64,000 bases of DNA, taken from NCBI GenBank assembly GCA_025594325.1, contig JANHCV010000003.1, forward strand, positions 2,170,001-2,234,000, in the 5' to 3' direction. The position numbers were made by a program, and so were the translations under genes. This document shows, one piece after another, positions 45,108-55,547 of the stretch; positions within the stretch are counted from its first letter, which is position 1; the number at the start of each line of letters is the position of its first letter. Below the pieces are notes generated by a model that was not told where the DNA came from, searched no databases, and saw only the letters and a list, made by a program, of their open reading frames with translations. Source of the DNA: Blastocladiella emersonii ATCC 22665. Its lineage: Eukaryota; Blastocladiomycota; Blastocladiomycetes; Blastocladiales; Blastocladiaceae.

Positions 45108-46659
45108 CTACCCCGATCGTGCACCGTGAATCGCTTCACTCGAGGTGGACGCGCCGCGCCACGCACGTGGCGCCGTTCGCGACCTCATCACGCTCACTTG
45201 CCCGAGAATCAGTTGAGCGAGCACAATTATACTAGTAGTCCAATCCCTCCTTCTCACCGAAACAGCTTGGTCAGCGCTACAAACAAGGGCGAGCCGCCCA
45301 CGAGTCAGTGCCATCGTCCGATCCCACAGCTCATCCACGAAGCGAAGCGTACCAGCGCGCTCGGCCGACGATAGAGAGTCGGGGAAGACGACCTGGTACT
45401 CGACGTACAGGTTGCCCTTGGCCGAGGTGGCCTTGGGGACGGGCATGCCCTCGTTCTCGACCGTCTGGATGAACCCGGGCTGTGTCACGCCTGTGCGCTT
45501 GAGCGTCACGGCGCGGCCGTCGAGATGCGTGAGCTTGCGCTCGAAGCCGAGGAGGGCCTACACGCGAGGACGGAGAGTGAGCACAGTTACGGAGTGGAAT
45601 CGCCCAAGAGGAGCGGAATGCGTACGTCGGCGAGACCGATCTGCTGGGTGACGTGAAGATGAATGCCCTCGCGGCGGAACACGGGGTGCGGGCGCATCTT
45701 GAGCTCGTAGACAAGGTCTCCGGGCGCGACGTCGGGTGCGGCGTCGCCTTCGTGCTCGAAGACGATCTGGTGTCCGTCCTCCATGCCGCGCTCGATGGTG
45801 ACGGTGATCTGCGAGTTGGCGCGCTCGACCTTGGATCCGCTGCACACGGGGCACTTGGCCTTGACGACCTTACCCGTAGCGCCGCACTCGCCGCACGCGT
45901 GCTGCGAGGTGGAGAACATGCCCTGCATGATCATCTGGCGCACGATCTGCATGCCGCGGCCGTTGCACGCCGGACACGTGTGGATATCGGCGTCCGACTT
46001 GGCGCCCGTGCCGCGGCACTTGTGGCAGATGGCCTGCTTGGACACCTCGACCTCGACCTCGGCGCCGAGGTAAAAGTCCTCGAGCGTCACGGCCAGCGGC
46101 AGCTTGACGGTGGGCCCGCGGCGCTCGGGCGCGTGGCCGGGGTGGTGGAACCCGCCGCCGAACGGGAACCCGCCGCCGCCGTGGCCGTGGTGGAACTGGT
46201 TGAAGATGTCAAAGGGGTCGTGGAACGGCCACCCGGCGCCGCCGCCCTGCCCGCCCTGGCCGCCGCCCTGCTTGAGCCCCTCCTCGCCGTGCGCGTCGTA
46301 GATGCGCCGCTTCTCGGGGTCGTTGAGCACCTCGTAGGCTACACGGGCGGGCGCGCGTCAGTCCTCGCGTCACGCAGAAACCGCACGGTAAACGCACCGT
46401 GCGACGCCTCAACAAACTTCGCCTCGGCCTCCTTATCGCCGGGGTTCTTGTCGGGGTGCCACTTGAGGGCGAGCTTCTTGTAGGCCTTGCTGATCTGGCG
46501 CTTGTTGGCGTCTCGTGGGACGCCGAGCAGCGCGTAGTAGTCGGTGCCGGCGGTCGCGAGCCCGGCCGCCGACAGCAGCAGCAGCGCCACGGACAGCAGG
46601 ACCACCAGCAGCAGCGCGTGTCGCCGCGGCACGCGGATGGAGCAGCGCGGGAGATGCAT
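45108..46659 (-). CDS. SCJ1: ER-lumenal DnaJ/Hsp40 co-chaperone (SCJ1/DNAJB11-like)
   Basis: Exons 46398-46659, 45626-46338 and 45108-45557 give up to 474 aa. An N-terminal hydrophobic signal segment ([20 protein letters not shown], about 16-35) precedes a J domain with HPDK at 68-71. A Gly/Phe-rich stretch follows ([16 protein letters not shown]), then four zinc-binding Cys motifs ([30 protein letters not shown]), then the C-terminal substrate-binding domains ending with LTHLDGRAV and a YVEYQVVFP strand. This layout is that of an ER Hsp40 assisting BiP. An extra in-frame intron of 51 nt near the 3' end (GTGGGA...TTTGTAG, with ACTGAC) is possible, so the last 60 residues are uncertain. No clear ER-retention signal is visible at the annotated end. 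Confidence 0.9.
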
Positions 46660-47124
46660 GGGAGAGAGGAGTCTAGCCTCGCGAGTCGATCACGTTGCAA
46701 TGGGCGCGTGGACACGGATCTGCCCAGGGCGCGAGGGGGAGGGTCAAGAGGGCGAGGGAGCGGCAGCGGCGGCGCGGCGCGACCACACGCTGCCAGCGAG
46801 CCAGCGAAGCGGGCAGATCGCCACGTCCAGAGCATCACCTGACCCGGGCGCCACAACCGCGTCTCTCATGCCCTCCCGCCGAGCACGTTGGGCGGAGCCG
46901 ACTTGATGCAACCGTTTCGTCGTGATGAGCCTCATGTATTCTCGTCGGAGTGAGCGGCGCGAGTCCCGGCAGGCGCCCTCGGCGTCAGGTGAACCGCTAA
47001 CGGCGCGGGTCACTTGGCCCGACCGCCCCTGACTCAGCGGTGTCGGACACCGCGCTCTCTCCCAACACCACAACCGCACTCCCATGAAGCAGACTCGCGA
47101 CCACGCACCACTTGCAGCAACGCC
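46660..47124. promoter_or_regulatory. Divergent promoter region SCJ1-like / ALG7
   Basis: Both genes start outward from this 465-base region. Nothing beyond ordinary GC-rich sequence was recognised. Confidence 0.35.
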
Positions 47125-48499
47125 ATGACCTCGATCCACACCCACGGCCTGGCCATGCCGTCGTCGGTCCCGTCGCTCGCCGCGTGCACCGCTCTGTCGC
47201 TCGCCGCCGCGGCTGCGTGCCACTGGTGTATTCCGCGCGCGTCGTCAATATTTATTCAGTCGGGGTTGCGCGGGACCGACCTGGGTAAGCGTGGGCTTCC
47301 TGTCCTGTACGCACACATTCGCCACCAGCAGTCCGCTAGTGTCTCACCCTCCATGGAACCGTAGACCCGAAAGCATGGGCCTGATCGCGGGCCTCATGTA
47401 CCTCCTGGTCCTGATCCTCATGATGCCCGTGCTCTTCATGACGTGGGGCCGGCCGGACGCGCCGCCCGCGCTGGACCCGTTCACGGTGCACAAATTCACC
47501 TCGTACCTGTCGGCGATCCTGTCGATCCTCGCCATGCTGTTTCTCGGGTTCGCCGACGACGTGCTCAACATCCGGTGGCGGCACAAGCTGTTCCTTCCCG
47601 CGTTCGCCGCGCTGCCGCTGCTGTTCGTGTACGCGATCGAGCACGGCGTGACGTGGGTCGTGGTGCCGAGCCCGCTGCGCGCGTACCTGGGCCGGATCGT
47701 CGACCTCGGCCTGCTGTACCACGTGTACATGGCCATGGTCGCCATCTTCTGCACCAACAGCATCAACATCCTGGCCGGGATCAATGGCGTCGAGGTCGCG
47801 CAGTCGCTCGTGATCGCGATCGCCGTCGCGCTGAATAGCGCGGGCCACCTCGCGGCGACGACCAACCCCGTGACCATCGAGACGCACCGGTTCGCCCTTC
47901 TCCTCACCCTGCCCTTCCTCGCCGTCAGCGTCGCCCTGGTCCGGTGGAACTGGTTCCCCGCGCGCGTGTTCGTTGGTGACACGTACACGTACTTCGCGGG
48001 CATGGTGTTTGCCGTGGTCGGGATCCTCGGCCACTTTTCGAAAACCATGCTGCTCTTCTTCCTCCCGCAGATCGCCAACTTCCTCCTGTCGCTCCCGCAG
48101 CTCGCCCACGTGCTCCCGTGCCCGCGCCACCGCATGCCGAAACTCGACGCGAGCGGGGCCGGGATGCAGGCGAGCACCGCGTCGGCGCCACTCGCCAAGA
48201 TCGGCCGCGCGGGGCGTGTCGCGCTCGTCCTCGTCGCGGCGCTCGGGCTCTCGGACGTGCAGTTCCACGCCGTCAAGATCTACCCGCACAACGACGACAA
48301 CGAGGAGGCCGAGGAAGAGTGGGTCACGTTCACGAACCTGACGCTCATCAACGCGATCCTCGTGCGGCTCGCGAGGTGGGCCGGCCGGCCCGTCGTGCAC
48401 GAGGCCGCGCTCGCGTGGTGCGTGGTCGGCGTGCAGGTCGCTGGGTGCGCGGTCGGGTTCGCGGTGCGGTACGGGCTCGCGGGCGTGTTCTACCCGTGA
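47125..48499 (+). CDS. ALG7: UDP-GlcNAc:dolichol-P GlcNAc-1-P transferase
   Basis: This enzyme makes GlcNAc-PP-dolichol, the first step of N-glycan assembly at the ER membrane. Two exons (47125-47284 and 47340-48499) give 439 aa, near the usual length. Membrane segments are frequent. Family motifs include GLRGTDLG, PESMGLIAGLMYLLVLIL, LGFADDVLNIRWRHK, FCTNSINILAGINGVEVAQ, the catalytic-region VFVGDTYTYFAGM, and the C-terminal LPQLAHVLPCPRHRMP. The upstream of two possible acceptors (CGCTAG at 47339) keeps the frame with donor GTAAGC. Using the later TAG at 47364 would break it. Tunicamycin-sensitive GPT is the only family with this pattern. Confidence 0.93.
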
Positions 48500-48568
48500 C
48501 GGCCGTGCGTGGGGGTGGGGTATACATCGTTATAAATATAGTCGTATTCGCACACACACACGGGTTCG

Positions 48569-50029
48569 CTACACGAGATTTGCCTGCGGGGACGGTGTGG
48601 TCAGTGAGGTGCGGCTGCGGGAGAAGGCCGGGCGGCGGCGTACCATGGCCAGGTTGATTTTGATGATGATTTTCTACACCCCGCGGCGTGACACGTCAGT
48701 CGAGCACGGTCACCCAACCTAAACCAACACGCGTACCTGGACCGTGTTGAGGACCACCTTGATCTGGCTCGTCTGCGTGGCCCACGTGAAGTGGACGTAC
48801 ATCTTGCGGTCCTCGGCGCGGTTCAGCAGCAGAAACTTGCGGCCAAAGAACTCGCACCCGCCCTCGTACGACCCCTCGTCGCCCGTGTAGTCTGGGAACG
48901 TGCGCTTGATGGGCGACCGCTCGAGTTTGTCCTTGAACACGTCGATCTTGTTGAGGAACACGATGAACCCGGTGCGCGTCATGAGCGGGTGGTTGGCCAC
49001 CTGCTCGAACACGGCGAGTCCTTCCTGCAGTCGGTTTGTGACTGGGTCCTCGGGCAGCGGCACGTCGTACCCGCTGAGCGCAGCGACGAAGAGGACGCAT
49101 GTGCAGCTGTCGAAGAAGGGCAGCCACGCGTGCCGCTTGTTGTGCGCGCCCACCACGTCGTAGATCTTGCACTGCATCCCGTTCTACACGCAAGGGGATG
49201 CGGTTAGCGCGGGGACACGGCCCGGATGGTGACTGCGAGCGTACAAAGTTGATGCGGGTCTCGGTGATGGCCGAGGTCGGCAGCCGCGCGAGCAGAATGT
49301 GCTCGTTGGTCGGGACGTAGTTGGCGGCGAGGATCGTGGCCGCGTTTTCGATGAACCTACCACAACCCGAGCAAGCGTCAGCATCGCATCCGCATCCCAC
49401 CCGCAACCCACGAGAACCGTACGTGATGGCCGAGTCGAGCAGCTGAAACTTGCCATCGAGCCCTTCCCGCATCGCGCCGACAAACTTCTTGTCCGCGAGC
49501 AAGAGCTGGAGCGCGTCGACAACCGTGGGCGCGGCCGACTCGGCGCCGTTGCGCAGGAGGTCGACGCCAGTGCGGATCGCGCTGGCGGGTTTCCCGAGGT
49601 CGCGGTTCGTCGCGGCGCAGTAGTCGAGGATCCGCAGCAGCGCGTCGTACAGGTTCCCGCGGATCACGCCCGCCCACGCGTCCATGTCCATCATGCCGGC
49701 GCCCAGACCGGTCTCGCCGTTCACGGCGGCCGTCGCGGTTGGGAGCGCGGCGCCTGCCGCGTCCTTGTCGACCAGCGTCCCGTGGTTGATGAGCTTGAGC
49801 TGCTTCCTACGCGCGGCGGAGCGTGAGCAAACGTCTACCTTCTCGGCACTCACGGAACTTACAAAACGGTGCTCTTGCCCGATTCGGTCGTCCCGAGGAG
49901 CAGCAGCTTGACGAACTCCTCGTCGGTCTTGCGCTCGGCCTTGAGCTGGCGGTCGATCTCGGCCGACAGCTTGCGCGCGGCGGCCGCGGCGGCGCGCGTG
50001 ATCCCTTCTGGGGGCGGTGGTGGGGTCAT
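48569..50029 (-). CDS. Non-canonical heterotrimeric G-protein alpha subunit
   Basis: Six exons (49863-50029, 49423-49806, 49245-49356, 48737-49183, 48644-48673, 48569-48583) give 384 aa. G-alpha proteins relay receptor signals by a GTP cycle. The P-loop is GTTESGKST (46-54), the helical domain follows, switch I is ARLPTSAITETRI with Arg208 kept, FLNKID is intact and TCAT is TWAT. Switch II, normally DVGGQR, reads DVVGAH, so the glutamine that positions the hydrolytic water is Ala234. The C-terminus reads KIIIKINLAMANLV. It lacks the usual CG-x-x end that contacts receptors, and no N-terminal myristoylation glycine follows Met1. The last exon is only 15 bases. I infer slow or no intrinsic GTP hydrolysis and altered receptor coupling. 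Confidence 0.88.
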
Positions 50030-50462
50030 TGCATAAGCCTGTCGTCGTTTGCGTAGCGGAGCGAGAGTCCTCGATCAAGCCAGAACCGACCCCGTCGCGC
50101 GTCACGTCACGCGCTGTGGCCCAATCGGGCGGGCCTCGTGCGAGTGCGAGGCGGTCGGCGGCGCCTCGCGCCCAGGCAAGCGCGTGCGTGCGTTGTTCGG
50201 GCGTGCCTCTCGCTGCCGGCGGAAGCGGTGGGCCGGACCGAGGCGACACGCCGCGACACGACGCGTCGGCTTATCGAGGCGCGAGGCGCGAGACGCGTCT
50301 CCCGGCGCTCTCCGCACGTGCGCGCGGTGGAGACATCCCGGCCGCCCGGTTTTTTCCGCCGACGTGTCCCGGCTTCCGCCGCGTCGGCCCGCTCGCTTGC
50401 GAGTTCGCTTCATCGCGGCGACCTCCTGCTCCCCATCACAGCCACCACGAAGCACAATAAAA
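50030..50462. promoter_or_regulatory. Divergent promoter region G-alpha / ADE8
   Basis: 433 bases between outward-facing starts. It contains ACGCGT in GACGCGTCGG (about 50259) and in GAGACGCGTCTC (about 50302), the second a perfect 12-base palindrome. The ADE8 start is preceded by AATAAAA. Confidence 0.4.
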
Positions 50463-51137
50463 ATGTCATCGACCGCCCATCAACAGCAATCGCGCCGCGC
50501 GCGCGTCGTCGTCCTGATCTCGGGCAACGGGTCGAACCTGCAAGCGCTGCTGGACGCGGCGACGACGTCGGGCGGCAAGCTAGCGCACGCGGACCTGGCG
50601 CTGGTGGTGTCGAACCGGAGCACGGCGTTCGGTCTGACGCGGGCCGCGCGCGCGGGCGTGCCGACGCTCACGTTCCCGCTCAAGCCGTTCCGCGACGCGG
50701 GCAAGTCGCGCGAGGCGTACGACGAGGCGCTCGCGCAGGCGATCCTGGCGCACCCGGCGCTGCACGGCGCCAAGCCGGACCTTGTGGTGCTCGCGGGGTG
50801 GATGCACATTCTGAGCCCGGCGTGGCTCGCCCATTTCGCGGGGCGCGTCATCAACCTGCACCCGGCGCTGCCCGGCGAGTTTGACGGCGCCCACGCCATC
50901 GAGCGCGCGTACAAGGCGAGCCGCGAGGAGGGTGGGATCACGCGCACCGGGTGTATGGTGCACCACGTCATCCCCGAGGTCGACAAGGGCGAGGTCATCA
51001 TCGCGCGCGAGGTGCCCATCCACAAGGACGATACGCTCGAGGCTCTCGAGGAGCGGATCCACGCCCAGGAACACGTCCTGATCGTCGACGGCGCCGTCGA
51101 GTTCCTCAAGCAGCACGGGTTCGGCGCCCAGGCGTGA
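50463..51137 (+). CDS. ADE8: Phosphoribosylglycinamide formyltransferase
   Basis: Transfers a formyl group from 10-formyl-tetrahydrofolate to GAR in purine synthesis. It is a single exon of 224 aa, the size of a stand-alone enzyme of the fungal type. The N-terminal phosphate-binding motif SGNGSNLQAL (19-28) is present. The catalytic triad appears as Asn131 and His133 in VINLHPALPGEFDG and Asp174 in PEVDKGEVI. LVVLAGWMHILSP and TGCMVHHVIPEVD are typical. The ATG at 50463 is chosen because sequence upstream in the same frame is not conserved-looking. It diverges from the G-alpha gene. Confidence 0.95.
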   Translation: MSSTAHQQQSRRARVVVLISGNGSNLQALLDAATTSGGKLAHADLALVVSNRSTAFGLTRAARAGVPTLTFPLKPFRDAGKSREAYDEALAQAILAHPALHGAKPDLVVLAGWMHILSPAWLAHFAGRVINLHPALPGEFDGAHAIERAYKASREEGGITRTGCMVHHVIPEVDKGEVIIAREVPIHKDDTLEALEERIHAQEHVLIVDGAVEFLKQHGFGAQA

Positions 51138-51219
51138 GTCAGTGGCGGTTCACGTCGCGCGTCTCGCCGCGACCGCATCCTCTCTCTCTCCCGTTTTGAA
51201 CAATGTATACTAGCTTTGA

Positions 51220-52460
51220 ATGAATCAAATGGATGATCCACCGCCACCGCCCACTCCGTTCCACGTCGTCACACAGCTGTCGCAGCGCGAGCGCACCAAG
51301 CTCGTCGAGGCCGGCTTCACGTTCGCCGAAGAGATTCTCGCCTTTTCCGTGAGCGAGCTCGCTGCTGGTACCACGACCCGCCGCCACCCACCGCCCTGAA
51401 CCCCACCGCTGACCGACCCTCGCAGCCGTGCAGGTGAGCGAGCCCGTCGCCAAGAACATTCTCGCGACGCTGACCGCCGTCCTCGCGCCGCCGCCGATCG
51501 CCACGGCAGCCGAGCTCCTCGACGCCTGCTCCGCCCCCGAATCCGTCCTGCCGACGGGGTTCCCCGACCTCGACGCCGTCTACGGCGGCGGGATCCCGCG
51601 CGGCTCCGTGTTCGAGATTGCCGCGCCGCCGGGTGTGGACGACGCGGCTGTCATGTACGTTTGCTCCTCGCTCGCCTCGCGGCCAGCCGCTGACCTCGTC
51701 GTACGCGTGTAGCCTGCACCTCATCACACACACGCTGCAGACCACCGGCTACCAATCGCGCATCGTGGTCGTCGACGCCCACGGGACCCTGATCCGCGCG
51801 ATCCAGTCGGCCGTCGACGCGCTGCCGCCGGGCACCGCCGCCGCATGGTCGTCCGCACTCGAAGTCCACCGCGCCGAAGACCTGACGGCGCTCGTCTCGC
51901 TCCTCGACCACCTCGCCTCCCGCCCCACCTCCCCGCTCTCCTCGCCGCCGGACCTCCTGATCGTGCACCAGTTCACGTCCGTGTTCGATTTCCAGGACAA
52001 GATCGCGCGGTCGCGCCTGGTGCACGTCTCGGGCGCGCAGCTGCGGTTCATCGCGGGACGCGGGCCCGCGGTCGTGCTCGGGACGCGCGTCGCGCCGCGC
52101 GCAAGGTGGATGACGCCCGCGAGGGGGAGTGTCAACCCGTGGGCGTCGATTGCTGCCGACCGCGTGGTTCTCCACCCGTTGGCGGGGAGCGCGGGGACCC
52201 AGATCGCGGTCACGCTCGTCAAGTCGACGGCGGCGTGTGGTGCCGGGCATACGGTGCCGCTCACGGCGACGGCAGGAGCGGGGGCGGGAGCGGGGGTCAG
52301 TTTGTCGATGGTGCACGTCAGCTCGGACGGGGTTCACCCAGCCTCAACCTCAACCGCGACCTCGGCCGTCCCGATGCCGCCGAGCAGCACGGACCCGGAC
52401 TGGAACGACGACGACGACGCGATGTTCATGATGGCGGCGCAGCAGCTCGACGAAATGTAG
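51220..52460 (+). CDS. RAD51-family paralog without Walker motifs
   Basis: Three exons (51220-51348, 51434-51654, 51713-52460) give 365 aa. The N-terminal helical part (LSQRERTKLVEAGFTFAEEI) and the RecA-core entry LPTGFPDLDAVYGGGIPRGSVFEI are those of RAD51 paralogs, which help load RAD51 during recombination repair. Walker A should follow, but reads APPGVDDAAV (106-115), so the GKT signature is gone. The Walker B position reads DLLIVHQF, with His for Asp. ATP binding is therefore unlikely. The C-terminus is acidic. Which human or yeast paralog it matches cannot be decided by eye. The first intron (51349-51433) begins with the same ten bases (GTGAGCGAGC) with which exon 2 begins. Confidence 0.75.
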
Positions 52461-52489
52461 TAACCCTTTATATCCCTTCCTCCCCATCA

Positions 52490-54426
52490 TTACGTGCGGC
52501 GGTGCTTGACCCGCTGGCGGTCCTCGTCGGCGATGACGCGGTTGACCTCGTCGGGCTCGAGCACGTCCTTGGCGAGCACGGGCTCGGGCTGCGTCGCCTT
52601 GTACGCGGGCGCGATCCAGTACGGGTCCTTGGCGGCCACCTCGGCGTACTTGAGGATCGCCTCGCGCGGGTCCACGTCGCGGTCCATGGGCGCGTCCGAC
52701 GCCGGGCCAGAGTAGATGGACCCGCCGCCGAGCGACGCGGCGAGTTTGCCGCGCTCTACACGCACGGTCACTCAAAAGGTTAGCGATCGCTTGAGCGCAG
52801 TCACCGAGCGAAGAAAAGGAACGTACCTGGCACCATCGGCTTCTTCTTAGCCTCGCCGCGGAGATGCTCCGTCTGCTTCTTCCCGATCCGCCCGTGGACC
52901 TGGATGACGCGGCCGGGCTTGAGCCCCTCGGCGAGCGCCGCGCCCGCGCGCTCCATGAGGATCGCGTCGAGCTCCTCGTCGACGCGTTTCGCGCGCGGCG
53001 CGCGCGTGATGCACAGCTTGACGCCGCGTACACTCGCCGTCTCGTGGTACAGGACGGCGACGGGGCCCGCGGCGGTCGCGATCAGCAGCTGGTGGATCCG
53101 CGGGTGCCAGAAGACTTTCCCCGCGGCGCCGAGCGACGCGTCGAGCTCGACTTCGGCCGCGACCGTGAGTTTCGCCGCGTCGAGGATCCGCACGCGGCCC
53201 GAGGCGAGTCCGAGCGCGAGGTACCCGTCGGCCGGGCTCAGGGCCAGGTTCCCGCCGGTTAGGGGGGACACGGGCGCGTCGGTATGTGTCGCCTCGGGGC
53301 CCTTGGCCGCAGCGGTCTTGAGGTTCCACCGCTTGACCGTGGCGTCGTCGCCGTCGCCGCGCGAGTACAGCGTGAGCGGGTCGACACCGAACTCGAGCGC
53401 GGCGACCGCACAGTCGGCCGCGTGCGCGTTCGCGATCGTGTACACGGGCGCGGCATACGGCCCACCAGCCTTCCAGACGCGCACCGACCCGTCGGCGGCG
53501 CCGCCCGCGAGCCACTGGCCGTCGCGCGAGTAGGCGAGCGCGGTGACGGCGACTTTAGCGGCGGCGCCGCGCGCACCCGTGCCGTGCTTGAAGACGATGA
53601 CGTGCGCGTTCTTGCGCGGTTTCGCCGTGTCCCAGACGCGGATCGTCGAGTCGGCGCCCGCCGTCGCGAACGTGTCGCGCTTGGTCGGGTGCCAGCGGAC
53701 CGCGGTGACCGCGGCCGTATGGCCGTCCGTGTGGCGCGGGTCGCGGATGTACATGTCGCCCTTGGCAAACTCCTTGAGCAGCTTTCCGTCGCGGTCGTAC
53801 TGCCGCGGCTGCACCGAGTGCGGCGCCGCCAGGTACGTGTCGCCCGTCGTCGACCACTGCACGTCCACGACCTGCTGCCCCGCGACGGGCTCGAAGGAGC
53901 GGAACGGGCGAAGCGACGCGTCCATGCCCGCGAAGTCCCACTGCTTGATGCAGTAGTCGGAGCTGCCCGTCACCAGCCGCCCGCCCGCTGGGTCGAGCGA
54001 CAGCGCTGTCACGGCTTTGCTGTGCGCCTTGAGGTGCACCTCGTGCGTCGTCGGGAACGTGTGTCGCTCGTCCTCGTCGTCATCTTCATCTTCTGCATCG
54101 TCGTCGCTGTCGGCGGACTTTTCGGCAGCCGCAGCTGGTGGTGCCTCGGAGGACGACGCGGCAGCCTCCTCGCTCGCCGCGGAATCCTCGACGACCGCGG
54201 CCTCCTCCTCGGCAGGCGCCGGACTAGCCTCGCCCACATCAGCAGCGTCGAGCCACGACCGCTTCTTGCCCTTGGCCGAGCCGCCGAACCCGGTGGGCAG
54301 CATCATGGCGCGCAGCGAGTCCCAGTCGCTCGCGGCGACGCGGCCGGCGCCAGCGGACTTTTGCTTCTTCTTGCCGCCGTCGAGGTCGTCGCGGCCCAAG
54401 CCTGTCTTGCGGGATCCAGTGCTCAT
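52490..54426 (-). CDS. WDR70: WDR70-like WD40 repeat protein
   Basis: Two exons (52827-54426, 52490-52755) with a 71-nt intron (GTACGT...GTGTAG) give 621 aa. An acidic Ser/Glu/Ala-rich N-terminus is followed from about residue 130 by WD40 repeats (VHLKAHSKAVTALSLDPAG, RLVTGSSDYCIKQWDF, TFATAGADSTIRVWDT, WLAGGAADGSVRVWK). The C-terminal part is family-specific: RIGKKQTEHLRGEAKKKPMV, GGGSIYSGPASD, DVDPREAILKYAEVAAKDPY and ADEDRQRVKHRRT. WDR70/Gad-1 is linked to chromatin and DNA-damage responses in other organisms. The stop lies 29 bases from the converging RAD51-paralog stop. Confidence 0.92.
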
Positions 54427-54572
54427 AGTTGCAAGGGCGTTGATTCGTTGCGGCGGGTGGGGGATGAGGGGTCGGAGGAGAAGGCGCGAAGGCCGACTCG
54501 GCTTCGAGCTCATCCTCCGCGTCACTTCGCGGATCACTCGACCGTTAAGGCTTCGGGGCTCCAGGGCAGGCT

Positions 54573-55050
54573 TCAAGGGGCAGACGCCGAGAACTCGATG
54601 TTCAGTACGCGACGTGGTCGCCGAGCCGATGCGCGACGTCGCGGTACTCGGACGACAAGGCGTCCCTGCTGGTTCCGCGGCAGTCCGTGCACGGACCGAG
54701 GACCACGTACAGGTACCGCGCCGGCAGGTGGTTGTTGCGGACCTCGGGGCACCACTTGGTTGCGATGCGCTCGAGCGAGGTGCACGACCCGACGTCGAAG
54801 CAAAGCATGATCAGGTCCGTGGCCAGGAAGGAGGGCGGGCGGAGGCGCGCGAGCGCGACTGAGAAAGGCACGTCGAACATGGCGAGCTGAGTGGCGAGCT
54901 AAAGCAGTGAGCCCTCGACGTCGACCTCGGGGCCTGACCGCTTCACGGAGAAAGGGTGCCGTCGTCAACGACCTGGGCCGACAGGTACGACGTCCGGCCC
55001 GACTTGCCGTCGCCGACCGGCGTCAGACCGACGGTTCGCAGACCTCGCAA
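54573..55050 (-). pseudogene. Rho-family small GTPase remnant
   Basis: Pieces of a Rho/Rac GTPase lie in order but in different frames. A P-loop-like GDGKSGRTSYL lies near 54990-55020, with Arg in place of the essential Lys. Then comes a stop and unreadable sequence where the WDTAGQ region should be. Next is a readable LARLRPPSFLATDLIMLCFD followed by TKWCPEVRNN, and finally Y then a frame change to IEFSASA, parallel to the Rho motif around ECSA. No start codon precedes the P-loop in frame. It is best read as a decayed gene. The longest open piece is 54602-54880 (92 codons). Confidence 0.6.
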
Positions 55051-55547
55051 GCGATCTTCCGTGTGATTCAAGATGAAGCCATGGTGCGATCGTCGCGACT
55101 GCGGGAGAGAGCGGGCGGTGCGAGACATGTCTCACGCGTCACGTGCCGCTCAGGCGACGCGTTTCGACGCGTCCCGCTGCCTCGCGCTGCGCGTGTCCCA
55201 TTCCCGGTCGCCCGTCGAGTTGCTGCGGTTCCAGAAACTTGCTGCAACTCATGAAGTCGATGCCGCGGGGCACATTTACTCGGCGTAGACCAGACTCTGC
55301 TTGATCGCTCAACCAGACGCTTGTAAGCGTCCATGCACTCTTGCTCATAGACTCGACCTATACGCTCATTGCGACCACAAGACCGTGATCTGGTTCGAAT
55401 ACATTGTCTACGCTGTGACGCGCCGCGATCGACTAACCACCCCGTGTAACTCCTGCCGCCCACCACCATCTCCGCTCAGCCGTACTACGGTTCTCCAAGT
55501 CGCCCCACCATCAACTTCGACAACTACCCGTCGCCGCTACCGCCATC
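55051..55547. promoter_or_regulatory. Upstream region of chitin synthase
   Basis: About 500 bases with three ACGCGT sites between 55130 and 55170, within CACGCGTCACG, CGACGCGTTTCG and CGACGCGTCCCGCTGC. The last also occurs as GACGCGTCCCGCTGC near 23865. No exon was seen. Confidence 0.35.
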
